NCBI GenBank assembly: GCA_023544525.1
Contig: JAMJFU010000008.1
Location: 1-41,582 of the forward strand
From: Anaerolineae bacterium
GTDB lineage: Bacteria; Chloroflexota; Anaerolineae; JAAYZQ01
Reading direction: 5' to 3'
Length of the DNA: 41,582 bases
The first letter of the stretch is position 1, and the number at the start of each line of letters is the position of its first letter. Both the position numbers and the translations under genes were made by a program. The notes beneath the pieces were generated by a model, which made no database searches, was not told the DNA's origin, and was given only the letters and a program-made list of their open reading frames with translations. Positions 1-9,278 of this stretch are shown one piece after another.

Positions 1-1
1 C

Positions 2-1246
2 CAGAACCGCCGTGACTTCCACCGCTTCGCCGAGACGGGTTGGACCGAGTTCCGCACTGCCTCCCTTGTCGCGCGCACCCTGGAAGGCTTGGGCTACGAG
101 GTCAGCGCCGGCCGCGATGTCCTGCGCGACAAAGAGCGCCTGGGCCTGCCTGAGCCTGGTGTCCTGGAGGAGCACTGGCAGCGGGCCAGGGCCCAGGGCG
201 GCGATCCGCAGTACCTGGAGGCGCTCAAGGGGGGTTTCACCGGCGTGGTCGGCAAGCTGCGCCAGGGTAATGGCCCTACGGTGGGCCTGCGCTTTGACAT
301 GGACGCCCTGGACCTGGTGGAGAGCCAGGACCCGGCACACCGGCCCGTGCGAGAGGGCTTTGTTTCAGAAAACCAAGGGGCGATGCACGCCTGCGGTCAC
401 GACGCCCACACCGCCATTGGCCTGGGGGTCGCCGAGGTATTGGCCCGTTTGAGCGATAGTCTGCGGGGCACCGTCAAGCTGGTCTTCCAGCCGGCTGAGG
501 AGGGTGTACGCGGCGCCCGAGCCATGGTCGCTGCCGGCGTGGTCGATGACGTCGACTATATGCTTGGACTGCACGTCTACAGCGGCTGGGATGTGGGCCA
601 GGTCGATCCGGGCCGCGGCGGATTCCTGGCCACGACCAAGTTCGATGCCCTGTTCCGTGGGGCGCCAGCCCACGCCGGAGGCGTGCCCAACCAGGGCAAG
701 AATGCCTTGCTGGCCGCAGCCACCGCGGTGTTGAATCTGCAGGCCATCCCTCGCCACCGGCAGGGCAAGACCCGCATCAACGTTGGCCGGTTGGTGGCGG
801 GAACGGGGCGCAACGTGATCCCGGACCTTGCCCACCTGTCCATCGAGTCCCGCGGCGAGACCACGGAGCTGAACGAATACGTGTTCGGCTATGCGCAGCG
901 CATCCTGGAGGCAGCTGCCGCCATGCACGATTGCAGCCTCGAGGTACGGACCATGGGCGGCGCTCAGAGCGCGGACAGCGACCCAGCGCTGAGGGATCAG
1001 GTTCAGGCTACCATCCAGGCCTTGGGCGGCCTGTCACTTCGTGAACCAGAGCCCAGTGGCGGCAGTGAGGACTTTACCTACATGATGAGCCGCGTGCAGG
1101 AGAACGGCGGGCTTGCCGCGAACATCGGCATCGGCGCCAAGCTGGGCGGCTGGGGGCATCACACCGCCGAATTTGACATCGACGAACGGGCGCTGGCCAT
1201 CGCTACCCGGCTTCTGTCTGTCCTGGTACTGGATCTGGCTGGTTGA
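2..1246 (+). CDS. M20-family amidohydrolase/peptidase, AbgA-like; 5' end truncated by window edge
   Basis: The frame stays open to the window start (QNRRDFHRFAETGWTEFRTASLVARTLEGLGYEV...). Motifs: FDMDALDL, HACGHDAH, FQPAEEG, GSEDFTYM. Confidence 0.88.
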   Translation, partial: QNRRDFHRFAETGWTEFRTASLVARTLEGLGYEVSAGRDVLRDKERLGLPEPGVLEEHWQRARAQGGDPQYLEALKGGFTGVVGKLRQGNGPTVGLRFDMDALDLVESQDPAHRPVREGFVSENQGAMHACGHDAHTAIGLGVAEVLARLSDSLRGTVKLVFQPAEEGVRGARAMVAAGVVDDVDYMLGLHVYSGWDVGQVDPGRGGFLATTKFDALFRGAPAHAGGVPNQGKNALLAAATAVLNLQAIPRHRQGKTRINVGRLVAGTGRNVIPDLAHLSIESRGETTELNEYVFGYAQRILEAAAAMHDCSLEVRTMGGAQSADSDPALRDQVQATIQALGGLSLREPEPSGGSEDFTYMMSRVQENGGLAANIGIGAKLGGWGHHTAEFDIDERALAIATRLLSVLVLDLAG

Positions 1247-1265
1247 GCCAGCGTGGGGAGCAACC

Positions 1266-1757
1266 GTGATCGGAGAACTCGAGCAGATCCTCAACTTCGT
1301 TCCCGTCAGCGACGACCTCGGTACAGCTGGTCAGCCCGGGCCCGAGCAGTTCCAGGCCATACGGGCGGCAGGCTACGATGTGGTGATCAACCTGGCCATG
1401 CCCGACTCGACAAACGCCCTGCCAGACGAAGCGGCACTCGTCCGGGAGCAGGACATGGCCTACGTCCACATTCCCGTGGTCTGGGAGTCGCCCACTCTCC
1501 AGGACCTGGATCGCTTTTTCCAGGCCATGCAGGCTTGCCAGGGCCAGAAGGTGTTTGTCCATTGCGCCCTGAACATGCGCGTCTCCTGCTTTGTTCTGCT
1601 CTACCGGGTGCTACGGCGCGGTGTCCCCCTGGCAGAGGCGACCGAGACGATGCGGCGCATCTGCCAGCCCAATCCGGTCTGGAGCCGGTTTTTGGAGGAC
1701 GCACTGTTGCACCACGGTGCCGGGCCGCAGGTGATATGTGGCTCGGCATCGACATAA
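1266..1757 (+). CDS. Protein tyrosine phosphatase-like protein with non-canonical HCALNMR loop
   Basis: GTG start in the 1113..1757 frame. IGELEQILNFVPVSDDLGTAGQP...KVFVHCALNMRVSCFVLLYRVL resembles DSP/BLH-type phosphatases. Confidence 0.65.
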   Translation: MIGELEQILNFVPVSDDLGTAGQPGPEQFQAIRAAGYDVVINLAMPDSTNALPDEAALVREQDMAYVHIPVVWESPTLQDLDRFFQAMQACQGQKVFVHCALNMRVSCFVLLYRVLRRGVPLAEATETMRRICQPNPVWSRFLEDALLHHGAGPQVICGSAST

Positions 1758-3045
1758 GCGCGCAGGAAAGGGAACATCTGCTTTGAGCGTAGACGGAGCA
1801 CACAGGGAAGCGGAGAGCAGTGCCACTAGCGAGCCCAGGGTCTCTCGCCGCGCTTTTGTCAGCCTCCTCCTGGGAGCTGTGACCAGTATGGTGGCGGCTT
1901 GCCGTCCCGGAGGGCAGCTGTCCCCCACTCCGGATGAGGTCTCTGGCGCAGCCAGTACCAGCACCAGCGCACCTATCCCTTCCGTATCGCCCGCCAAATC
2001 GCCCACAGAATCGCCCACGATGGCCCCGATTTCGCCCACACCGGTGCCCAGCGACACTGCCGAGATCGCAGTCGTGCCCAGTCCCAGCTATACCCCTGTT
2101 CCGGCCACCGCTACGAGCCCGCCGGCGCCCACGACGACGCCTACCCCGGCCCTGACCAGGGATACCCTGCTGCGCCACTGGCCCGAGACCGAGACGAGCC
2201 GCGTCGTGATCGTGCGCCACAGCGGCGTCTGGGCCGGCGATGAGCCAGATGCCGCTATCGTGCTCCAAATGTTGGACGAGGGGCTGCGTACCCTGACCAG
2301 CGTAGGCGACGTAACCGCCGTCTGGCAGGCGCTTTTTGCACCTCAGGAGCAGGTCCTGCTCAAGGTCAACTGCATTGCCTACGGGGGGCCGACCCAGCCG
2401 GCGGTGACCTATGCCGTGGCCCAGCGCCTGCAGGATGCCGGGCTCCCGCCAGAGAATATCCTCATCTTTGATCGCACGGACCGTGAGCTCGAATCTGCCG
2501 GTTACCAGCTGAATGAGGGGGGCCCTGGCCTGCAGTGCCACGGTGCCCGGGGCAAGGGCAGCCAGGCAGCACTCAGCCAGGCGTCGATCAAGTTCTTCCA
2601 GGAGCTGGATGCCTGCGACGCGCTGATCAACCTGCCCACGCCCAAGCAGCATGACACCGCTGGCATCAGTGCCGCTCTCAAGAACCACTACGGCTCGGTG
2701 GACCGCCCTGGGGCGCTGCATGGTGATTTCTGTGACCCGGCCATTGCCGAGCTGAACGCACAGCCCAATATCCGGGCCAAGACCCGCCTCGTCGTCGGGG
2801 CGGCGCTGCAGGTTAGCCCGAGGGACTGGAACCGTCCCGAGCGCGAGAACGCCCTGCTCCTGTCATTTGACCCTGTGGCCCTCGATACGGTGAGCCGGGA
2901 CATCATCGTCCGCCGCCGCGAGGCCCAGGGTGCCGACAGTGGCTTTGTCATCAAGCGGTCGCGCCACCTGCGCACGGCGCAGGAGCTCGGCCTGGGCGCC
3001 ACCGATTCGAGTTTGATCGAGCTTCAGGAAGTAGCCCTGGCCTAG
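1738..3045 (+). CDS. DUF362 domain-containing protein with Tat/lipoprotein-type N-terminus and Ser/Thr/Pro linker
   Basis: SRRAFVSLLLGAVTSMVAAC (twin Arg plus lipobox-like Cys), P/S/T-rich linker, then DALINLPTPKQHDTAGISAALKNHYGSVDRP. Overlaps the end of the preceding CDS. Confidence 0.75.
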   Translation: MARHRHKRAGKGTSALSVDGAHREAESSATSEPRVSRRAFVSLLLGAVTSMVAACRPGGQLSPTPDEVSGAASTSTSAPIPSVSPAKSPTESPTMAPISPTPVPSDTAEIAVVPSPSYTPVPATATSPPAPTTTPTPALTRDTLLRHWPETETSRVVIVRHSGVWAGDEPDAAIVLQMLDEGLRTLTSVGDVTAVWQALFAPQEQVLLKVNCIAYGGPTQPAVTYAVAQRLQDAGLPPENILIFDRTDRELESAGYQLNEGGPGLQCHGARGKGSQAALSQASIKFFQELDACDALINLPTPKQHDTAGISAALKNHYGSVDRPGALHGDFCDPAIAELNAQPNIRAKTRLVVGAALQVSPRDWNRPERENALLLSFDPVALDTVSRDIIVRRREAQGADSGFVIKRSRHLRTAQELGLGATDSSLIELQEVALA

Positions 3046-3138
3046 ACCTGGCTCCCGAAAACCGCCGCTGGTCAGGACGCACGGCGTGCGCCCTCAGGCC
3101 TGGCACAACTATGACCATCAAGGAGGTATAGCCCTACC

Positions 3139-4557
3139 ATGAGCACCGTCCAACCGTCGATCCAGGTTATGAGCGAGGACCAGCTCCAGCAGGTCCACGA
3201 ATATTCACTGGACATTCTCGGCACCGTGGGGATCCGCGTCGATTCCCCCAGGGCACTGGCGCTGTTTGCCCGGGCCCTGGGCCCTTCAGGCGTGCACGGC
3301 GACCGCGTCTTTCTGTCGCCCGAATCCGTGGGCTGGGCTCTCCACGTGGCTCCCAAGAGCGTCGACGTGTTCAACCGTCGCGGGGGCCTGGCCTTCCGCT
3401 TGCCGGGCGAGCCCCGCTTTGGCATCGGCGTCACCGCCCTCTACTACCAGGATCCTCAGACCGACGAGGTAGAGCTCTTCCGCCGCGAGCACATGGCCAG
3501 TATGGTCCGCTTGGGCGGTGGACTGGATAGCTACGACGTCATCTCCACCGTCGGCATCGTCCAGGATGTGCCGGCGCAGGTGTCGGACCTGTACGCGACC
3601 CTCGACATGGTGGCCAACACGACCAAACCCCTGGCCATCCTGGTCTCCGATGACGACGCCTTTGCCCCCGTGCTGGATCTTCTGGAGCACCTGCACGGCG
3701 ATCTGGGCGAAAAGCCCTTCGTGCTACCTTACCTCAACCCCATCAGCCCCCTGGTCATCAACCGGGGCACCGTGGACAAGCTCTTTGCCGCAGCCGAGCG
3801 GGGCATGCCCTGCATCTATTCCAACTATGGCATGGCTGGCGCTTCCACGCCCATCACCCCGGCCGGCACCTTCACCCTCCTGAACGCCGAGCTCCTGGCC
3901 GGCCTGGTGCTCAGCCAGCTGATCAAAGAGGGCACGCCGATCCTCCTGGGCAGCCTGCCCGCCTATTTCGACATGAAGGGCATGGGTAGCTTCTATGATC
4001 CGCGCAGCTATGTCATCGACCTGGCCTGCGCCGAGATGATGGCCTACTATGGTATACCCCACTGCGGCACGTCGGGCAGCGGCATGGGCTGGGGGGCGGA
4101 CCTCATCGCAGCGGGCCACCAGTGGCTGAATCACCTGGTGAGCTGTGCGGGCAAGGTGGGGCTGGTGCCCTTTGTCGGCGACAACCTGGGTTCAAAGGCC
4201 TTCTCACCGACGGTGATTGTCTATGCTGATGAGATCATCGAGCAGGCACGGATCTTTGCCCGCGGCTTTGAGCTTGGCGAGGAGTGGCTGGGGCTGGACG
4301 ACATCGCCGAGCTGGGCCCCGGCGCCAGCTTCCTGACCTCCCGCCTGACGCTCAAGGGCTTCCGTGACGCGTACCATCAAAGCCGATTTTTCCCCAAGCT
4401 CACCCTGGAGGAATGGCAGGCCCGCGGCCGGCCCAAGGCGGACGCGCTGCTGCGACAGCATACGGCCCGCCTGATCCGGGAGTTGGGGGCGCCGGAGGAT
4501 CACGGGGATCTGCTTGCCGAAGGTACGGCTTTCATCAGGTCCCGGACCGGCGGCTAA
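3139..4557 (+). CDS. MttB-superfamily (trimethylamine methyltransferase family) corrinoid-dependent methyltransferase, non-pyrrolysine type
   Basis: 472 aa without in-frame amber; LDILGTVGIRVDSPRAL, MVANTTKPLAILVSD, YYGIPHCGTSGSGMGWGADL. AGGAGG RBS upstream of ATG. Confidence 0.85.
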   Translation: MSTVQPSIQVMSEDQLQQVHEYSLDILGTVGIRVDSPRALALFARALGPSGVHGDRVFLSPESVGWALHVAPKSVDVFNRRGGLAFRLPGEPRFGIGVTALYYQDPQTDEVELFRREHMASMVRLGGGLDSYDVISTVGIVQDVPAQVSDLYATLDMVANTTKPLAILVSDDDAFAPVLDLLEHLHGDLGEKPFVLPYLNPISPLVINRGTVDKLFAAAERGMPCIYSNYGMAGASTPITPAGTFTLLNAELLAGLVLSQLIKEGTPILLGSLPAYFDMKGMGSFYDPRSYVIDLACAEMMAYYGIPHCGTSGSGMGWGADLIAAGHQWLNHLVSCAGKVGLVPFVGDNLGSKAFSPTVIVYADEIIEQARIFARGFELGEEWLGLDDIAELGPGASFLTSRLTLKGFRDAYHQSRFFPKLTLEEWQARGRPKADALLRQHTARLIRELGAPEDHGDLLAEGTAFIRSRTGG

Positions 4558-4602
4558 GGGTTCAATTCAATCTACGGTACTGGTCGTTGGCCGGGACGAT
4601 TC

Positions 4603-4634
4603 AGGGGCCCGCGCATCAGCTAGCGCGGGCCCCT
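4603..4634. terminator. 12-bp perfect GC-rich hairpin between convergent genes
   Basis: aggggcccgcgc-atcagcta-gcgcgggcccct; no clear U-tract on either strand. Confidence 0.55.
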
Positions 4635-4688
4635 GGGTCACCGGTACTTGCGATATCGCCCCGCCGACCCTCCTGCTGCAGCGCGGCT

Positions 4689-7600
4689 TTACGGCATTCT
4701 GACCACGAGCGGCAGGTACAGCTTGCCCGCGTCCTGGATATCATCATACACCACGGTCGAGAGGTTCCCGGCGCCATCCCGGAATTGAGCATAGACCCGG
4801 TAGACTCCGAACCTGGGTTCGCCCAGCGTCCACGGCTTGTGGAATGTGTAGGGCTCCCAGGTGACGCCCGCGAACGATTCGTCGTTTGAGAGTCGCATCT
4901 CGACGTCACCGCTCACCTCGTTCAAGGTTTCCGTCCAGCGGTTCGCCACGGCTCCGCTCGCCGAAGACGAGGGCCCATCCAGCGGCACATCCGTTGCGGC
5001 GATCTCGAGGATCACAGCCTTGGATGCCGTCGACCGCGCCCCGCCATTGATCAGGATCGAGCCGTTGGGCGCGTCAGGGTCGGCTTTGGGCATGACCGGC
5101 ATAGGCGGCGTGATGGCCCCCAGGGCCAGACCGTCCAGGCCCACCGGCACCAGCCGCAGGTGGTAGGTCTGGTCGTTGGCCAGGCCGGTCAAGGTATAGA
5201 CGCCGGTCGTGCCGATGTCCATCGCGCTGCCCTTGTCGTCCGGATCGGTGGATACCCACAACTGCATGTTGCCAAAGGCGTCGGCATAGGGCCAGAAGAC
5301 GACGACTGTGCCGTTGTAGACGACGGTCGTGACCACGCCGAGCTTTTCCACCGTGTCATCCGATGGGTCGCCCGGATCGCGGCCGTGCCCCGCCTCTGAA
5401 TGGTCGTTCTCGCCGCCATGATCAGAGTCGGCCTGGTTTGGGTGGGCACCGACCTGCAGCTCGTGGATGTTCAACAGCCCGTCCATATCCAGGTCCAGAT
5501 GGGCGTCATCGACCGTGACGTCGAGCCCGTGGGCCGCCTCCCACCAGTCGGGCATGTTGTCGCCATCGGCATCGTCGGCCGCGTCCTCGATGCTCCGCAG
5601 CCAGAAGGCGCCGGACCACTCACGCGTCAGCCAGTCCCCGGTGCCGCCCTCCTGCCAGGCGCCCACGATGCGCACGTTGTAGGTGCCGCCCTGGTCGGTC
5701 TGGCGGAGGACGTTGCCATAGATGCCATCGGCCGCCGAGGCGTCGCCATGCTCGCCATCGTCGTGGAGGTTCAGGTAGAAGGTCCCCGAGGGCCTGTCGA
5801 CAACGGCGACGACGTTTGCGCCAGCCACGCCGCCCGCATCGGCCAGCAACGTGGCCACGATGGGCACATGGTCGCCCATCAGGCCCTGGTTGTCGACGAC
5901 TGGCGCCAGGAAGCGACCCTCCAGGCGGATGTCGGACTGCACCGAGCCGCTGAGCATAAAGTCAAACGTGGCGGTCTGCTGGGGGGCTTGGGCCATATTC
6001 AAGTTATAGCCCTTGGTGCGTATGCCCCAAGTGCCGGGGTCTGGATTGTCAATGACGATGACGTGGTCATAGGTCGATATACGGACGTTCCAGCCAAGCG
6101 GCAAAGGATCAGGACCTCCCAGACCACTTATGACGATCCAGTCGCTAGAGCCGGGTGGCTTGACCTCGACGAACCGGTAGTTGCCCGGTGTGCCATGGGG
6201 CTGCTTGCTGCCCACGACCAGGCGCAGTTGCCCGGCGCTCGGATCCACGTATAGGCTGCGCGTTACCCACTGGTCGAGCGCCACCCCGGTGTAGTGCTGC
6301 ACAAAGAGCCGCGAGGCGCCCTGGTTCTTGGTCTCAAGGTAATCATAGACCTCGTCCAGACCCAAAGGCCCGGGCAGCACCGTCGTGGCCAGGGCCGAGA
6401 CCGTCTCCTCCGGCACGCCACTGGCCAGCAGTTGGGCACGCTGCGACTCGTCCAGGCCACGGACCGTGCCTGATGATGTCGGCACATGGCGGTACGTCCC
6501 CGAGTTTTCGGCTGCGATGCGGGCCATCAGGTCCTCGTCGGCTTCGTCCGAAAGGCCAATGGTGTCGATCACCACGCCCGAGGCGTCCAACTCGGCCGCG
6601 ACGGTGTCGTACAAAGGTGGTACGTTCTCTTCACCATCGCTCAACAGGATAATCGTCTGGGGGTTCATGCTGCCGGTCGCGGTCGCGAGTTCGTCCTTGG
6701 CCTCGACCAGGGCCTGCCCAATGGGGGTCAGATTCCGGGGCGAGATGTTATCGATGGCCGCCTTCGCGTCGTCGATAGTATCTGGCACTGTCACCGGAGT
6801 GAGGGACAATAGGGTGCGGATGTCGTAGGTCGGATCGCTGATGCCGATGGCCGAAAAATCCATGACCGCTACCCTGTCACCGTCCCTGAGCAAGTCCGCC
6901 ACGATGGTGCCCGCCTTCTGGGCGTTCTCGTAGCGCTTGCCCTCTCCGAGCACTCCCTCGATATCCATGGAGCTGGAGGCATCGAACAGGAGGACCATGT
7001 CGTTGTGGCCCGGCTCAACGTAGAGAACTGCCTGTGATTCGCTGTCGCCGATGGTTCCGTTGAGGATCACCTGCACCTCAGCCCAAGTCGTTCCCGCACC
7101 GACGGCCGGTGGCTGGACGATGGCCCAGTACTCCTCACCGACCTCCTGGAAGGTGCCGGCCACGAGCGACGCCGCCTGTCCGCCGACCCAGACCTCGATG
7201 TCGGACTCGGTCAGCCCGCGTACCGGCGAACCGCCGCTTGACACCTCAAATCGCAACAGGAAGGTGCTGGGGCTGGCTGGAAGCCCCACCAGGGCAAAGT
7301 CCACTTGGCGAGGCTCGCGGATGTTCACCGTGGGCACCACGCAGTCAAAGCTGACATCGTACTCGTGCATCGAGTCAAAGCTGTTGACGATGGCGGCGAC
7401 GGGAAAGTTGTTGCTCTGCCGGTGGAAAGTGCGGCTGAACGACTCGCCGATCCAGGAGTAGCGCTTGAAATAGTCGGCCATATTGGGATTGGCGTTGTAG
7501 GCGATGAGGCTCATGCCCAGCCGGGCACCGGGCTCGCCCTTGACGCTGGCGGTGACATAGTCGCAACCTGCCTGGGGATAGACCCGGTAGTAGTAGGCCG

Positions 7601-8813
7601 CCCATGGCTGAGGCATGGGCGACAGCGTAACCGTCATTGTGTCGCCCGCATTGCTGTTGTAGACGGCATCCTCTTGTGCTGTGAGGACAAAATCGCCGTG
7701 CCAGCTCTCGCTGCCCGTCAGGTTGACACTCTCGATGTAGCGGACGAAGCCATAGTCGGGCGGGTCGTGATCGACATAGTACAGCTCCGGGTAGGCCAGC
7801 TGGAGGTCGGGATCCGGACTGACCCACCGGTTGGTATAGTTGGCCGCAAAAAAGTTCATGACCAACTCCTCCATGGTCAGCGTCCCGCCGGTCAGGCTCG
7901 GCACCAGCTCCTCCAGCACATACATCGTATCCTGCGCGTCGCACTCCTCATAGTGCTCCCGCACGGCATCCATATGATACTCTGGATCGGCCGTCGTCCA
8001 CTGAGAGCCGACCTGCTCGGCATAGTACTTGGTGAACAGGTTCCAGTAGCTCTCGTGGTAGATGCTGCGCCAGTTACGGTGGTGGTGGATCATGTCGTCG
8101 AACCATGTGTCGTCCTTGCTCTGGTCGATGATGTCCGTGCCCAGGTCGGCATAGCCCTCCGAGAACTCGTCGCTCCCGTCCCATATCCCACGCACAGCAG
8201 TGGCGTACTGAAAATCGTAGCAGCCGTCATCGTAAGCGAACTGCAGGTAGTGAAAGAATTCGTGGTAGAAGGCATAGCGCGGGTCCCCACGCAGCTCACT
8301 GGTGCTGACGACAATAATGCAGTCGTCGCTGCGATCCGGCCACTTCGCATGGCTGGGACCCGGGCGTGTATCGTATACCCACACGTCGATGTTGCCGCCG
8401 CAGTTGGGGCCGGTGTCACGGGGGCTCTTGTTGAAAACGCGGAAATACGTTTCCCACGCCTCACGACCCTTCGCTGCACCATGCTGGGCCTGGTTGTCGC
8501 TGTCGAGCCCGTGCGTCCGTGTGAGATAGTTGGTGCCGGGCCCATCGTCCAGGTCGACCTTCTTGGGCGTCTGGTCCAGCGTGTACCAGACGGTGATGGA
8601 CTTTGCCTCACCGCCGACCTCGAACGTCTCCACGTGGCATTGGTCCAAGGGAACGCCGTCGAATTCGGGCCCGCCGGCGCATCCCTCGGCCGGCTGGGCC
8701 TCGTCGGCCCGGGCCACGGTGCCAGCCTGGCTGGCCACCAGGGCCACTGCTAGCATGACAAACGCCAAACAGATCGAAAAAGCGGTGAATCGATGATGTG
8801 CCTGCTTGAGCAC
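4689..8813 (-). CDS. Large secreted protein: N-terminal HExxH metallopeptidase-like region, VWA domain, Ca-binding D-rich region, C-terminal YLPLVVR tail
   Basis: GTG start at 8813 preceded by AAAGGAGG; signal peptide HHRFTAFSICLAFVMLAVALVASQAGTVARA. YHEFFHYLQF...EGYADL; LLFDASSSMD; DADGDNMPDWWE/DLDMDGLLNIHEL; ends KLYLPLVVRMP. Confidence 0.75.
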   Translation of the reverse strand: MLKQAHHRFTAFSICLAFVMLAVALVASQAGTVARADEAQPAEGCAGGPEFDGVPLDQCHVETFEVGGEAKSITVWYTLDQTPKKVDLDDGPGTNYLTRTHGLDSDNQAQHGAAKGREAWETYFRVFNKSPRDTGPNCGGNIDVWVYDTRPGPSHAKWPDRSDDCIIVVSTSELRGDPRYAFYHEFFHYLQFAYDDGCYDFQYATAVRGIWDGSDEFSEGYADLGTDIIDQSKDDTWFDDMIHHHRNWRSIYHESYWNLFTKYYAEQVGSQWTTADPEYHMDAVREHYEECDAQDTMYVLEELVPSLTGGTLTMEELVMNFFAANYTNRWVSPDPDLQLAYPELYYVDHDPPDYGFVRYIESVNLTGSESWHGDFVLTAQEDAVYNSNAGDTMTVTLSPMPQPWAAYYYRVYPQAGCDYVTASVKGEPGARLGMSLIAYNANPNMADYFKRYSWIGESFSRTFHRQSNNFPVAAIVNSFDSMHEYDVSFDCVVPTVNIREPRQVDFALVGLPASPSTFLLRFEVSSGGSPVRGLTESDIEVWVGGQAASLVAGTFQEVGEEYWAIVQPPAVGAGTTWAEVQVILNGTIGDSESQAVLYVEPGHNDMVLLFDASSSMDIEGVLGEGKRYENAQKAGTIVADLLRDGDRVAVMDFSAIGISDPTYDIRTLLSLTPVTVPDTIDDAKAAIDNISPRNLTPIGQALVEAKDELATATGSMNPQTIILLSDGEENVPPLYDTVAAELDASGVVIDTIGLSDEADEDLMARIAAENSGTYRHVPTSSGTVRGLDESQRAQLLASGVPEETVSALATTVLPGPLGLDEVYDYLETKNQGASRLFVQHYTGVALDQWVTRSLYVDPSAGQLRLVVGSKQPHGTPGNYRFVEVKPPGSSDWIVISGLGGPDPLPLGWNVRISTYDHVIVIDNPDPGTWGIRTKGYNLNMAQAPQQTATFDFMLSGSVQSDIRLEGRFLAPVVDNQGLMGDHVPIVATLLADAGGVAGANVVAVVDRPSGTFYLNLHDDGEHGDASAADGIYGNVLRQTDQGGTYNVRIVGAWQEGGTGDWLTREWSGAFWLRSIEDAADDADGDNMPDWWEAAHGLDVTVDDAHLDLDMDGLLNIHELQVGAHPNQADSDHGGENDHSEAGHGRDPGDPSDDTVEKLGVVTTVVYNGTVVVFWPYADAFGNMQLWVSTDPDDKGSAMDIGTTGVYTLTGLANDQTYHLRLVPVGLDGLALGAITPPMPVMPKADPDAPNGSILINGGARSTASKAVILEIAATDVPLDGPSSSASGAVANRWTETLNEVSGDVEMRLSNDESFAGVTWEPYTFHKPWTLGEPRFGVYRVYAQFRDGAGNLSTVVYDDIQDAGKLYLPLVVRMP

Positions 8814-9145
8814 GGTCAACCTCCTTTGGTGAGTGCTTGAGTGTATGTGGCCGCCCCTGGACCACCCGCTCGCATCGGGCGAGCTTTGTCTCTCGTCGTC
8901 AGTCGGTACCCACATAGTGCTGTGCTGCGATGCACGGCCAAGCAGCGTGTCGTTCCTCCGTGTTCGCGTCCCTTCCGAACCTGTCATCCGCCGATTGCGG
9001 CAAACCCAATTCGGCGACCTTGCATTGCCATAAGCGACGGCCCCGTCCTTGCTCTTCCTGGGGGGAACTGAGGTAGCTCCCTGCAGGCCCCTCAGCCAGT
9101 GCGATAAGCTCGATCTGGCTCAGGAGCCGTGTAATGGGATGGGAA

Positions 9146-9174
9146 AGTATACCACAAGGGGAACAGATGAGCAA
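9146..9174 (-). promoter_or_regulatory. Predicted sigma70-type promoter (TTGCTC-N17-TATACT, extended -10 TGG)
   Basis: Minus-strand TTGCTC at 9174-9169 and TATACT at 9151-9146, about 330 nt upstream of the 8813 start. Confidence 0.4.
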
Positions 9175-9278
9175 ATCTGCCCGTGTCTACCCGTATATCT
9201 GCTACAAGGGTCGATCTCCATGGAGGCGAATAGGAAATCCCCGGTCCTACGCTCCGGCAGCCGCTGGCGGCCAGCGTA

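Noticed and set aside
1387-2721. 444-aa minus-strand ORF
   Set aside because: Antisense to the PTP-like and DUF362 genes; Arg/Gly-rich shadow composition.
3139-4557. Pyrrolysine-containing MttB
   Set aside because: The ORF is full length without an in-frame TAG, so a pyrrolysine requirement is not supported.
7305-8753. 482-aa plus-strand ORF
   Set aside because: Antisense to the secreted VWA protein; low-complexity V/A/G/R composition and no recognisable domain.
8940-9010. SRP 4.5S RNA-like string (CAGGTTCGGAAGG, minus strand)
   Set aside because: Only the GGAA tetraloop neighbourhood resembles SRP RNA; the conserved AGCA/AAGCAGCC side is absent.
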